Notes: generated by a model from the letters alone, not told the origin. A stretch of 64,000 nucleotides of DNA from Foliamicus sp963666765 (GCA_963666765.1 OY762933.1:2852001-2916000); one strand, 5' to 3'. Shown: positions 17,763-28,484, counted from the first letter of the stretch. Program-made: numbers and translations.

Positions 17763-18688
17763 CCAACTCCGGGCGCAGGAAGCGCGACGTAACCGGGCTG
17801 CTCCTGCTCGACAAGCCGCCCGGAATGACATCCAACGCCGCCTTGCAGCGGGTCAAGCGCCTGTTCGCCGCGCGCAAGGCGGGACACACGGGCAGCCTGG
17901 ACCCGATCGCCACCGGAATGTTGCCGCTGTGCCTGGGCGAGGCCACGAAGCTGTCGGCCTTCCTTCTCAAGGCGGAAAAAACGTACCGGGTAACCGCCTG
18001 CTTCGGGACCAGGACCGACACCGGGGACGCGGCCGGAAAAACCGTCGGCGAGACCGCGCAACGGCCAAAGGGACGATCGCAACTGGAGGCGGTCCTGAAC
18101 GGTTTCATCGGGGAAATCGAGCAGGTTCCACCCATGTATTCGGCGCTCAAGCACAAGGGCAAGCGGCTCTACGAACTGGCGCGGGCCGGACAAACCGTGG
18201 AGCGGGCGCCCCGGCGCATCCGGATCCGGCGGTTGGAACTGGAGGAGTATTCTCCGTCGGAACCCGTCTTCCTGGTGGTCTGCGGAGGAGGCGTGTATGT
18301 CCGCACCCTGATCGAGGATGTTGCCGAAGCAATCGGGTCGCTGGCCCACGTCAGCGCCCTAAGGAGGCTGGGCGTGGCGCCCTTCGAAGAATCGGGCATG
18401 GTGACCATGGAGCAAATCGAGAATCGCGCGGAGAAGGGGCATTCCGGGCTGGATGCACTGCTTCTGCCGGCCGATGCCGCCGTTTCGGCCTTGCCGGCGG
18501 TCAGGCTTTCGGCGAGCGAGAGCTTCTATCTGCAGCGGGGAAACCCCGTGGCCGCGGCGCGCGGGGTCCGGCCCGGCCGGGTTCGACTGTATGCCGATGC
18601 CCAGGGCTTCATCGGCATAGGGGAAGCCGGGGCGGATGGCCAGGTGGCCCCGCGCCGGCTGCTAAGACCCCAGGTCGGCACGGTTTGA
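17759..18688 (+). CDS. truB: tRNA pseudouridine-55 synthase TruB
   Basis: A 309-residue enzyme making pseudouridine 55 in the T-loop of tRNAs. Key motifs are L-L-L-L-D-K-P-P-G-M-T-S, the catalytic aspartate segment A-G-H-T-G-S-L-D-P-I-A-T-G, and Y-S-A-L-K-H-K-G-K-R-L-Y. The C-terminal part is a PUA-like domain. The start GTG overlaps the rbfA stop by four bases. Normal length and position in the infB-rbfA-truB-rpsO order. Confidence 0.96.
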   Translation: MTNSGRRKRDVTGLLLLDKPPGMTSNAALQRVKRLFAARKAGHTGSLDPIATGMLPLCLGEATKLSAFLLKAEKTYRVTACFGTRTDTGDAAGKTVGETAQRPKGRSQLEAVLNGFIGEIEQVPPMYSALKHKGKRLYELARAGQTVERAPRRIRIRRLELEEYSPSEPVFLVVCGGGVYVRTLIEDVAEAIGSLAHVSALRRLGVAPFEESGMVTMEQIENRAEKGHSGLDALLLPADAAVSALPAVRLSASESFYLQRGNPVAAARGVRPGRVRLYADAQGFIGIGEAGADGQVAPRRLLRPQVGTV

Positions 18689-18702
18689 ACGCGAAATCAG
18701 AG

Positions 18703-18708
18703 TACAAT
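18703..18708 (+). promoter_or_regulatory. Possible rpsO promoter (-10)
   Basis: TACAAT lies 34 bases before the rpsO ATG, in the short gap after truB. A -35 box is not convincing. A dedicated rpsO-pnp promoter in this gap is usual in gammaproteobacteria, so the call rests on one hexamer plus precedent. Confidence 0.35.
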
Positions 18709-18741
18709 ACGCGGCTTGAATACGGACTGAAGACTTACCGC

Positions 18742-19011
18742 ATGCCACTTACCGCCAGCGACATCAGCGCCACCGTGCAGGAATATCAGCGCGGTACGGC
18801 GGACACAGGGTCCGCCGAAGTGCAGGTCGCGTTGTTGTCGGCGCGCATCAACGCGCTGTCCGGCCATTTCCGTGCGCACAAGCAGGATCACCACTCCCGC
18901 AGTGGCCTGTTGCGCATGGTCAATCGCCGCCGCCGGCTGCTCAAGTATCTGAGAAACAAGGATCAGGAACGCTATTCGAAGCTGATTTCACGTCTCGGCC
19001 TGCGCCGTTGA
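18742..19011 (+). CDS. rpsO: 30S ribosomal protein S15
   Basis: An 89-residue protein, the exact family length. Its pattern of G-T-A-D-T-G-S-A-E-V-Q-V-A-L-L-S-A-R-I, H-K-Q-D-H-H-S-R-S-G-L-L and V-N-R-R-R-R-L-L-K-Y-L is diagnostic. S15 binds the central domain of 16S rRNA early in 30S assembly. ATG 18742 is preceded by a short leader of about 30 bases. It is followed by pnp, as usual. Confidence 0.97.
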   Translation: MPLTASDISATVQEYQRGTADTGSAEVQVALLSARINALSGHFRAHKQDHHSRSGLLRMVNRRRRLLKYLRNKDQERYSKLISRLGLRR

Positions 19012-19096
19012 GCGGGCGGGGCGCCCACACAAGTCCGTCGGTGCTGAAGAACTTATCCCGGAACCTTTAATCGAACCTGGAAGGATTGGACGCACG

Positions 19097-19139
19097 GCTC
19101 CAATTGTGGAGCAGGATGAATTGCGCGCCAGGGGCGCGC
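19097..19139 (+). promoter_or_regulatory. Hairpins in the pnp leader
   Basis: Two stable hairpins precede pnp: GCTCCA-ATTG-TGGAGC (19097-19112) and GCGCGCC-AGG-GGCGCGC (19123-19139). In enteric bacteria the rpsO-pnp gap folds into a stem cut by RNase III, through which PNPase represses its own synthesis. The present stems are shorter than that model, so a similar role is an inference. Confidence 0.35.
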
Positions 19140-19164
19140 CAAAACCAAATAAAGCGAGGAAACT

Positions 19165-21603
<2,439 letters not shown>

Positions 21604-21657
21604 CCTGACGGCGCCGCTTGCCCGCTGCCGCTGCAAGTACTGACGGCAGGCAGTGAG

Positions 21658-22650
21658 TTGAGAGTATCGGGCGTGCCTGAGAGGCGTGCGACGCGGCTCC
21701 GGCGATGCTCAAGACCCGGCATTTGGTCGAAGCCGGCGTCCAGGGCGACCTTGACAGCAGCCGCGCTTCTGGCTTGCGTCGCGTGGCCCGGGAGCGGCGC
21801 CGCGCAGATGTACGTTGGAGTTGCGCTGGGCGGCAATTTCTCAGGCGACGTTACCGTGGCGAGCCGCGGCAACGACAGGGCCAGCATCTGCGACGAGCAC
21901 ATCAACCCGAGGGCGCTTGAGCTGCCTCAGTGCATTGCGCCCAACCGGGGCGCGGGCGACGGATGGCTTGCGCCGTTCGACGGCGGCAGCGGGCTTTCGG
22001 TGGAGGCGGAACTGGGATTTCGCCTGTCGCCGCGGTTCCGGATTGCCGGGATCTATGCGCGCAACGCAACCGACTTCAATCAGACGGTGGCTTCGACGGA
22101 TGCCACCGGCGCCGACTTCGACAAGATCAGCAACGAGCTGTCCATCGGTCAGGAGACCCTGGGATCGGCAATTTCCGACGAGCTGTTCATCGTGGCCTAC
22201 CGGGACTGGCCGAACCGCAGCCGGTGGACGCCGTATTTGGGCGTGGGCGCCGGCTTTTCCCGAACGCGCCTGGATTTCTCGTGGTTGTGGGCCAGAAGCG
22301 CGAATCCGCAGGATATCGCCACCGGCGCCGGTCAGCCCAACGCCGAGGAAATCCGCCGCAACCTTGCCGGAACGGCAAGCACGGGCCGACGGGTGCTGCG
22401 CGACCGCATGGCAGGCTACCTGGTCGTTGCCGGCGCCGAGCGCCGCCTGTCGGACGTCCTTTCCGTGGGTCTGAAGGTGCAGTGGAAGCGTTTCGACGCA
22501 TTCGAATCCGACGCCTACACCGGCGACCTGCTGCGCAGCCACCCGCCCAACCTGCGCCTGGACGGCAGCGAACCGGTCGCCACCTGGTCGCGAACCAGCG
22601 ACACCGGTCGTCTCTCCGCCCTGCTCACATTCCGCTACGATCTCCGCTAG
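21658..22650 (+). CDS. Predicted outer-membrane beta-barrel protein
   Basis: A protein of up to 330 residues whose N-terminus has a basic start and a hydrophobic stretch ending G-S-G-A-A-Q, a signal peptide. The mature part begins M-Y-V-G-V-A-L-G-G-N-F-S-G-D and alternates polar and aromatic residues in strands (Y-L-G-V-G-A-G-F-S-R-T, Y-L-V-V-A-G-A-E-R-R-L). It ends with an aromatic-containing strand, L-T-F-R-Y-D-L-R, close to a barrel terminus. An OmpA/OprF-like or surface-antigen barrel is the best guess. TTG 21658 is the furthest start; GTG 21673 is also possible. It stands alone between pnp and the CRISPR region. Confidence 0.6.
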   Translation: MRVSGVPERRATRLRRCSRPGIWSKPASRATLTAAALLACVAWPGSGAAQMYVGVALGGNFSGDVTVASRGNDRASICDEHINPRALELPQCIAPNRGAGDGWLAPFDGGSGLSVEAELGFRLSPRFRIAGIYARNATDFNQTVASTDATGADFDKISNELSIGQETLGSAISDELFIVAYRDWPNRSRWTPYLGVGAGFSRTRLDFSWLWARSANPQDIATGAGQPNAEEIRRNLAGTASTGRRVLRDRMAGYLVVAGAERRLSDVLSVGLKVQWKRFDAFESDAYTGDLLRSHPPNLRLDGSEPVATWSRTSDTGRLSALLTFRYDLR

Positions 22651-22869
22651 CCGGCCAATCACCACTGAGCGCGGAGACCCGCGCCGTTCCGCTGGAGAAA
22701 TTCAACTTGGGCGTTGATGCGGTCAACTGGCGCCTCATTCCGGTGGATGCCCTGATGCTGCCATTGACTGCCAGCGTAGGTGGTAAGGCAACGGTTGCAG
22801 CCGGACCTTAATCAGACGGCGCATTGTGCTATTCGCGTCTGACTGTCTCCTAAGAGAATCTTCCCGAAA

Positions 22870-23148
22870 CTAGACTCCTGGAGTCAGATCGTCTGAGGGC
22901 TTGGGCGCACGAGCTTTTTCGCGTCGGTATTTGGAGTCAGCAATGAAACGGGCGACGGTTTCGGCGGGCAGGCGCGCGCAAATGTATTCCTGCTGCTCCT
23001 CGAACGTCATCCCGCCTATTTCCTTACTGATGCGCTCCCTTATGGAACGCATCAATCGCACGGCGTCGAACGGTTTCTCAATCTGATCCTTACTCGAGAA
23101 CCTTTCACGGTGCTCTTGTTTCCGGGGACTTGTAATCTCTGCGTTCAT
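22870..23148 (-). CDS. Small hypothetical protein (antitoxin-like character)
   Basis: A 92-residue charged protein starting M-N-A-E-I-T-S-P-R. The middle reads K-P-F-D-A-V-R-L-M-R-S-I-R-E-R-I-S-K-E-I-G-G, then M-T-F-E-E-Q-Q-E-Y-I, a helical pattern seen in many small bacterial proteins of unknown role that often sit beside toxin genes. No toxin partner is adjacent here. It lies just upstream of, and opposite to, the tracrRNA and cas9. I do not recognise a named family. The 219 bases before it (22651-22869) hold no gene I can support. Confidence 0.5.
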   Translation of the reverse strand: MNAEITSPRKQEHRERFSSKDQIEKPFDAVRLMRSIRERISKEIGGMTFEEQQEYICARLPAETVARFIADSKYRREKARAPKPSDDLTPGV

Positions 23149-23186
23149 TGGACTGAGCTTGGGGGCGAATCGGCACAAAGACAGGA

Positions 23187-23192
23187 TATACT
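23187..23192 (+). promoter_or_regulatory. tracrRNA -10 box
   Basis: TATACT lies about seven bases before the predicted 5' end of the tracrRNA. A good -35 at standard distance is not seen; the nearest, TTGGGG at 23159, is too far. Confidence 0.45.
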
Positions 23193-23198
23193 GAAAAA

Positions 23199-23295
23199 AC
23201 TGCACTCAGGAATAGGTGGTTCTTGCTTCGGCCTAGATTAACAAGTGAGAATTCACAACATTGGGAGGGCGACCCACGGGTCGCCCTTTCCTTTT
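23199..23295 (+). ncRNA. Predicted tracrRNA
   Basis: Bases 23206-23219 (TCAGGAATAGGTGG) are identical to 14 bases of the + strand CRISPR repeat, and the match extends left with one mismatch (GCACTC against GCAGTC). This RNA can therefore pair with crRNAs made from the minus strand. After the anti-repeat come UUCUUGCUUCGGC, a short CUAG, ACAAG, a small hairpin GUGA-GAAU-UCAC, and a strong terminator: GGGCGACCC and its complement at 23267-23286, then TTTCCTTTTG. Pairing with the crRNA 5' repeat end resumes only after about 13 unpaired bases, where CUAG and ACAA can pair with UUAG and UUGU. Position upstream of cas9, on its strand, is usual for type II-C loci. Ends are inferred. Confidence 0.8.
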
Positions 23296-23342
23296 GAAAT
23301 GAACTCGCAAGACTGCAATGTGCAGGAGGCTCGGTAAGTTTC

Positions 23343-23348
23343 TATAAT
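23343..23348 (+). promoter_or_regulatory. cas9 -10 box
   Basis: A perfect TATAAT lies 38 bases before the cas9 ATG, after the tracrRNA terminator, so cas9-cas1-cas2 likely have their own promoter. No clear -35. Confidence 0.5.
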
Positions 23349-23385
23349 CGCCCGTTCACGTCATCTGGTGAATGGGCTTATACGC

Positions 23386-26300
23386 ATGAAGAAATATCGC
23401 TTCGGTTTAGATGTAGGCACCAATTCCCTCGGCTGGAGTGTTCTGGAACTGGACTCAGGCGTGACTCCCTGCGCGATAGCCGCTGCAGGATCACGCATAT
23501 TCTCCGAAGGGAGGGACAGCAAGAGCAAAGCTACTCTTGCGGCGACGCGTCGGGAGAAGCGGTCGGCTCGCCGTCGCCGCGACCGGTTCAAGCAGCGCCA
23601 GCGATTCTTGCTGCATGAGTTGACCCGAGCCGGATTGTTTCCGAAATCAAAGGAGCGGCGTAAGGAATTACAGGTTCTGAACCCGCTGGCCTTGCGTGCA
23701 AAGGCGTTGACGGAGCCATTGAAGCCGCATGAAGTGGGCCGGGCCCTGTTCCATCTCAATCAGCGCCGCGGCTTCAAGAGCAATCGTAAGGACCGTAGCG
23801 AACAGGCACCCGGCGGAATGGTTTCAAGGTCGGCGCGATTGCTGCTGCAACAGATGAGTTTGATTGAGCCGGAGATGGCGTCGGAGGAATACAGGAAACT
23901 GTCGAGGGAAGAAAAAAGGCAAGTTCGCCAGGCTGAGGCTGACGCACGGAATCATGCTCTACGAAAGTTGGCGAATAAAGGCGAACTGACCTATGGGTCC
24001 TTTCTTTACGGGCGTCAGCATCAGCGCAAACCCACCCGCGCCCGTCCGGGAGCGGGTCATGACGGAAAACTCTATGACGTATATCCGACGCGCGAACTGT
24101 ACGAAGACGAATTCAACAAAATCTGGCAAGCCCAGTCGCAGCATCACCTAAAGTTGATGACCGAACAGGTCCGACAGCGCGTCCATCGGGCAATTTTCCA
24201 CCAACGTCCCTTGAGACCCCAGAAGCGGGGGAAGTGCACCTACCTGCCAGGAGAAGATCGGACCTTCCGGGCCATGCCCAGTTTTCAGCGTTACCGCATA
24301 TATCAGGAAGTAAACAGCCTGGAATGGTGGGACGGCTACGCAAACAGAAAGGTTCGGGAATATCCGGACGCCCGGGATGAAATTGTGCAGTTACTGGAGA
24401 GAGTGGCCACAAAGAGCGGTTTAGTGACATTTGGCAAGATGAAGGGTGTGCTGAAGAAGCTCAACTATGCGGAGGGCAACTTCAAGTTCAATTTCGAGAC
24501 GCAAAAGCGCAGGGGCTTCGATGGCAACCTGACCAGCAACCTCATGCAGCATGAAGACTGCATAGGTGAAGATTGGCACTCTTGGCCGCTGGAAAGGCAG
24601 GATGAGTTGATCGACGCTATCCTCAATGGGACGCCCGGGCAACAGGAGCGTGACCGCAAGCGGTTAGAGGGGGCTGGCAGCCTACCTTCGCCAGACGGCG
24701 CGAGGGACGACAAGGATCTCCGCCGCTATCTTACGAAGCGCTTCGGGCTTTCTGAATATGCGGCAAACAATTGCCTCAGTACGCCTTTGAAGGACGACAC
24801 CGCACACATTTCCTGTGAGGCTGCACGGCTGATTCTGGCAACGATGCGCGACGGTCTTGCCGACTCCGAAACCGGGGAATTCGCGCTTCCACTCCAAAGC
24901 GAAGCCGCCGCCGCGGTGGCCCAGAAAGTTTCCGGATTCGTGGATTCGTTTCGCAGGAAAGGCGATGACGGCAGATATCAACTGCTGGACAGACTGCCGT
25001 ATTACGGAGAGGCTTTTCGTGACGGGCGGCACATTATTCCCGGGACCGGAAAAGAGGAAGATGACGACAAGACCCGCTGGGGCGGCGTCACCAATCCTAC
25101 AGTGCATATTGCGCTGAATCAGATTCGGCTGGTGGTGAATGAGCTGATTGACCGCTTTGGGCATCCGCACTCCATAGCTGTGGAACTAGGTCGGGAATTG
25201 CCGGCAGGAGAAGAAAAGCGGAGGGAGATTGAGAGGGAGCAAAAGAATAATCAGGACAGGAACCAGGGATTCAATGAAAGGCTGCGGGAACTTGGTCAGA
25301 CACCTAACGCAAGTAATCGCTTGCGCCTGCTTCTGTGGGAGGAACTGAGCGATGACCCTAACGGGCGTTGCTGTCCTTTTTCCGGAAACAAGATCGGAAT
25401 AGCCGACCTGTTTAGTGGACGCGCCGAGATCGAACACCTTATTCCCTTCAGCCAGTCATTGGATGACAGCCGCGCCAATAAGGTAATTTGCACTCGTGAA
25501 GCAAACCGCGACAAGGGCAACCGTACACCTCATGAAGCTTTTGGCGACAGTCCCAATGGTTATGACTGGGGAGAAATCGTTGCCCGCGCCGAGCAATTTA
25601 CCGATTCCAAACGTTGGCGATTTCAGAAAGACGCCCGGGAAATCTGGCAGCAAGGCGATGCTGCTGATTTCACCCGCCGCCATCTGAACGACACACGCTA
25701 TATCGGCAGACTCACTCGCGAATACTTGGAGAGTATCTGTCCTGTTGACAGGATTGATGTGCTGACAGGCCGCCTGACCGGTCTGCTGCGCGGTCACTGG
25801 GGCCTGAACAGTGTATTGCAGGGTGGCGGGAAGGGTGCCCATAGAAAAAACCGCGACGACCATCGCCATCATGCCGTGGACGCAATTGTTATCGGTATGA
25901 CAAGCCGGAGCATGCTGCATAGGGTTGCGACTGAGGCTGGGAAGCTTGAAGAGATGGAGCAATTGTCCAATCAGTCGCTGGGCAAACTATTCCCAAGCAC
26001 AAATAGCGGGAAGAGTGCAATCGATCCATGGGACGGGTTTCGGGCTGAAGTGGCGGATACCGTCCGGGACATCGTCGTCTCACACAAGATTAGGCGCAAA
26101 CGACTGCGACCGGGAACCACCGACGGCCAGCTGCATAACGAGACCGCGTATGGGATTATCGAGAAAGCGGAGAAGGGCAGCGTGTACGAGGTTGTCACCC
26201 GTAAGCCGACTTCAGCATTCAAGACACTCAAAGACATTGAACGCATCAGGGATCCTCGATTGAGGAGAGAATTCGGCGGCGCGTTTGAGGCGGCGGAGGC

Positions 26301-26859
26301 TGGTCAGGAGGCCAAGGCAGTGCAGAATCTCGCGCACCGCAAGGGAATCCGACGTCTTCGACAGACTGAAACCCTGTCAGTTATTCCGATCCTGGATGCG
26401 GCGGGGAAGCCCTATAAGGCATATAAGGGAGACAGCAACTGGGGTATTGAGGTTTATGCGTTTCCTCCAGGGCATGGAAAGGCTGACAAGTGGGAGGGTG
26501 TGGTGATTTCACGCTTTGAAGCCAACCGCGAAAACTTCAAACCCGGCCAAACACGTAGGCCCCACCCTGCTGCGAGGTTGGTCATGCGATTACAAATCAA
26601 CGATTGCTTGGAAATGGAACATGGCGGTGGAAGAAAGCTGTATCGGTTGCAGAAGATCGGTCGGAGCGGACAAATGTCGTTCGCGCAGCTTCATGAAGCC
26701 AATGTAGACAGCCGGAACAGAAGCAAAGAGGATCCGTTCAAGTATCTGCTTGTAAACGCCAATCCGCTCAAGAAACGCAAAGTACGAAAAGTGCATGTCA
26801 GCCCAACCGGACGCGTAAGCCATGAGCAACGCCGCCCGCCGCGCCAACGTCACGCTTGA
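23386..26859 (+). CDS. cas9: CRISPR-associated endonuclease Cas9, type II-C
   Basis: A 1157-residue RNA-guided DNA nuclease. ATG 23386 gives M-K-K-Y-R-F-G-L-D-V-G-T-N-S-L-G-W-S, the RuvC-I motif with catalytic Asp. The arginine-rich bridge helix follows (R-R-E-K-R-S-A-R-R-R-R-D-R-F). RuvC-II is A-V-E-L-G-R-E-L. The HNH core is E-I-E-H-L-I-P-F-S-Q-S-L-D-D-S, with N-K and the later N-R-D-K-G-N-R-T-P. RuvC-III is H-R-H-H-A-V-D-A-I-V-I. All catalytic elements look intact. Length and the cas9-cas1-cas2 order without csn2 or cas4 indicate subtype II-C. Base composition is visibly lower in GC than the flanking core genes, consistent with horizontal gain. The PAM cannot be read from sequence. Confidence 0.97.
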   Translation: MKKYRFGLDVGTNSLGWSVLELDSGVTPCAIAAAGSRIFSEGRDSKSKATLAATRREKRSARRRRDRFKQRQRFLLHELTRAGLFPKSKERRKELQVLNPLALRAKALTEPLKPHEVGRALFHLNQRRGFKSNRKDRSEQAPGGMVSRSARLLLQQMSLIEPEMASEEYRKLSREEKRQVRQAEADARNHALRKLANKGELTYGSFLYGRQHQRKPTRARPGAGHDGKLYDVYPTRELYEDEFNKIWQAQSQHHLKLMTEQVRQRVHRAIFHQRPLRPQKRGKCTYLPGEDRTFRAMPSFQRYRIYQEVNSLEWWDGYANRKVREYPDARDEIVQLLERVATKSGLVTFGKMKGVLKKLNYAEGNFKFNFETQKRRGFDGNLTSNLMQHEDCIGEDWHSWPLERQDELIDAILNGTPGQQERDRKRLEGAGSLPSPDGARDDKDLRRYLTKRFGLSEYAANNCLSTPLKDDTAHISCEAARLILATMRDGLADSETGEFALPLQSEAAAAVAQKVSGFVDSFRRKGDDGRYQLLDRLPYYGEAFRDGRHIIPGTGKEEDDDKTRWGGVTNPTVHIALNQIRLVVNELIDRFGHPHSIAVELGRELPAGEEKRREIEREQKNNQDRNQGFNERLRELGQTPNASNRLRLLLWEELSDDPNGRCCPFSGNKIGIADLFSGRAEIEHLIPFSQSLDDSRANKVICTREANRDKGNRTPHEAFGDSPNGYDWGEIVARAEQFTDSKRWRFQKDAREIWQQGDAADFTRRHLNDTRYIGRLTREYLESICPVDRIDVLTGRLTGLLRGHWGLNSVLQGGGKGAHRKNRDDHRHHAVDAIVIGMTSRSMLHRVATEAGKLEEMEQLSNQSLGKLFPSTNSGKSAIDPWDGFRAEVADTVRDIVVSHKIRRKRLRPGTTDGQLHNETAYGIIEKAEKGSVYEVVTRKPTSAFKTLKDIERIRDPRLRREFGGAFEAAEAGQEAKAVQNLAHRKGIRRLRQTETLSVIPILDAAGKPYKAYKGDSNWGIEVYAFPPGHGKADKWEGVVISRFEANRENFKPGQTRRPHPAARLVMRLQINDCLEMEHGGGRKLYRLQKIGRSGQMSFAQLHEANVDSRNRSKEDPFKYLLVNANPLKKRKVRKVHVSPTGRVSHEQRRPPRQRHA

Positions 26860-26871
26860 CTACAAGGCCTG

Positions 26872-27777
26872 ATGGTCGGTCAAGTCGTAGAGATTACTGA
26901 TCCAGGGCATTGGCTGAAGAAGTCGAGAGGCTTCTTGCAGGTTCACAACCATGGCGAGCAGATTGGGCAGGTGCCGCTTGATGATATAGCCGCAGTCCTC
27001 ATTTCCGTGCCCGGTTCAGCCATTTCAACACAATTGCTTGACCAGTTGGCGCAGCGCAATATTCCTCTGGTTGTATGCGGGAAAAACTACCTCCCAAGCA
27101 CCTGGACTATTCCCGCCCAAGGCGCCGTCAGACAATTTAATGTGATGCAGGCGCAGACCAAGCTATCTCAGCCGCGCCGCAAACGCTTCTGGCAGCACAT
27201 CGTGCGAGCAAAGATCAACAATCAAGCGGAGGTATTGAGCCGTGCCGGAGAAACCAACCAGGATATTCTGCTCATGGTTCGGAAAGTCAGATCAGGAGAC
27301 CCGGATAATCTTGAGGCGCAAGCGGCGCGCGCCTATTGGCAGAGGCTTTTTGGCTCCGATTTTCGCCGGGACCGAGCGGTGCCGGGGTTGAATGCCGCAC
27401 TAAACTATGGCTATACCGTGCTGCGGGCCTGCGTTGCGCGCGGGGTTATGGGCGCAGGGCTGCATCCGAGCTTCAGTGTGCACCACAGGAATCCGCAGAA
27501 TCCCCTCAACCTCGTCGATGATCTGCTTGAACCCTTTCGACCTATTGCAGATCACATGGTATGGCAAGCGAGTGAAGCCTATAGGGGTGATCTCACCGCT
27601 GAAGGCAGAGCACGGCTTGCTTCCCTGCCCACGCTACCCTTGCCACTGCCGGAGGGATTTTCTCCTCTTTCGCTGGTGGCAGTAAGAATGTGCCGCGCTT
27701 TTTCCCGCTACTGTCAGGGAGAGCCGATGGAGAAACTAGCGCCGCCTCTTCCGGTACCGCTGCATTCATCTACATGA
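26872..27777 (+). CDS. cas1: CRISPR-associated integrase Cas1 (type II)
   Basis: A 301-residue protein starting 12 bases after cas9. It shows the type II Cas1 pattern: N-terminal beta domain (Q-V-V-E-I-T-D-P-G-H-W-L-K-K-S-R-G-F), then the helical catalytic domain with Y-W-Q-R-L-F-G, A-L-N-Y-G-Y-T-V-L-R-A, the metal-binding H in L-H-P-S-F-S-V-H-H and the acidic D-D-L-L-E-P-F-R. With Cas2 it inserts new spacers at the leader end of the array. It overlaps cas2 by four bases (ATGA), so the two are coupled. It looks intact. Confidence 0.95.
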   Translation: MVGQVVEITDPGHWLKKSRGFLQVHNHGEQIGQVPLDDIAAVLISVPGSAISTQLLDQLAQRNIPLVVCGKNYLPSTWTIPAQGAVRQFNVMQAQTKLSQPRRKRFWQHIVRAKINNQAEVLSRAGETNQDILLMVRKVRSGDPDNLEAQAARAYWQRLFGSDFRRDRAVPGLNAALNYGYTVLRACVARGVMGAGLHPSFSVHHRNPQNPLNLVDDLLEPFRPIADHMVWQASEAYRGDLTAEGRARLASLPTLPLPLPEGFSPLSLVAVRMCRAFSRYCQGEPMEKLAPPLPVPLHSST

Positions 27778-28112
27778 ATAGTCGTAACCTTAGTCCTTAT
27801 CGCATTATGTGGCTTTTCGTGATGTTTGATTTGCCGGTGGGTACCAGTAGGGAGCGTAAACAGGCAACCAGTTTCCGTAACAGCCTTCTGGATCTTGGCT
27901 TCGAGATGTCGCAGTTTTCCGTTTACCTCAAGTACTGTCCCTCAGGGGAAAAAGCGACTGCTGTGAGCGATAAAATTCCATCTTTGCTGCCGCCCGGCGG
28001 TAAGGTGGACGTATTGTGCATTACCGATAAACAGTTCACGAATATGCGGCGCTACTATGCCCGCAAACGAAGAAAAAACGATGGCGCGGCCAAGCAATAT
28101 CACCTGTTCTAG
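27774..28112 (+). CDS. cas2: CRISPR-associated protein Cas2
   Basis: A 112-residue protein, start ATG overlapping the cas1 stop. It has the ferredoxin-like Cas2 fold with M-W-L-F-V-M-F-D-L-P-V-G at strand 1 (conserved Asp), F-R-N-S-L-L-D-L-G-F-E-M-S-Q-F-S-V-Y, and a C-terminal K-V-D-V-L-C-I-T-D-K-Q-F. It forms the dimer that bridges Cas1 pairs during spacer capture. It is last in the cas operon and is followed by a strong hairpin that begins inside its stop codon. Confidence 0.95.
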   Translation: MNSRNLSPYRIMWLFVMFDLPVGTSRERKQATSFRNSLLDLGFEMSQFSVYLKYCPSGEKATAVSDKIPSLLPPGGKVDVLCITDKQFTNMRRYYARKRRKNDGAAKQYHLF

Positions 28113-28150
28113 CCGGTTTCCATCCATGGAAACCGGCTCATTCTCTTTGT
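28111..28150 (+). terminator. Terminator after cas2
   Basis: AGCCGGTTTCCAT (28111-28123) and its exact complement (28126-28138) form a 13-pair stem, followed by CATTCTCTTTG. This should end the cas9-cas1-cas2 transcript. Because the stem is symmetric it also lies in the path of array transcripts coming from the right on the minus strand, though no U-tract follows on that side. Confidence 0.75.
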
Positions 28151-28174
28151 TAAACAATCACTTGTAGCGCATGA

Positions 28175-28474
28175 AGTCTAGCAGTCAGGAATAGGTGGCG
28201 CTAAGACAACACCCTCCCGCGCACCCTATCGGCCCTCATAAGTCTAGCAGTCAGGAATAGGTGGCGCTAAGACAACCACCAACGGAGACAAGCACTATGA
28301 AAATCCAGTCTAGCAGTCAGGAATAGGTGGCGCTAAGACAACGAAAGCATTACGGACCGGCCTGGAGTGGCGAGTCTAGCAGTCAGGAATAGGTGGCGCT
28401 AAGACAACTTATATCATTTACTGTTTCTTCTATCGGGAAGTCTAGCAGTCAGGAATAGGTGGCGCTAAGACAAC
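28175..28474 (-). CRISPR. Type II-C CRISPR array, five repeats and four spacers
   Basis: Five identical 36-bp repeats at 28175, 28241, 28307, 28373 and 28439 alternate with four spacers of exactly 30 bp. On the minus strand the repeat begins GTTGTCTTAGCGCCACC and ends TGCTAGACT. Two facts set the crRNA direction as minus: the tracrRNA anti-repeat matches the + strand repeat, and the 3' end TGCTAGACT resembles an extended -10, like TGCTACAAT at the end of the Neisseria meningitidis repeat, where each repeat carries its own promoter. The leader side should then be the right end, which is cut off by an insertion-sequence remnant ten bases after the last repeat. No spacer matches anything else in the window by eye. 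Confidence 0.97.
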
Positions 28475-28484
28475 ACCAACAGAA

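Noticed and set aside
22651..22869. A reading containing V-D-A-V-N-W-R-L-I-P-V-D-A-L-M-L-P-L downstream of the barrel protein
   Set aside because: It exists only as the tail of an out-of-frame reading through the barrel gene, with no start or ribosome site of its own; at most a gene fragment.
23199..23295. tracrRNA read from the minus strand
   Set aside because: On that strand the anti-repeat would come after the hairpins, with no terminator hairpin behind it; the + strand has the -10, anti-repeat, hairpins and terminator in proper order.
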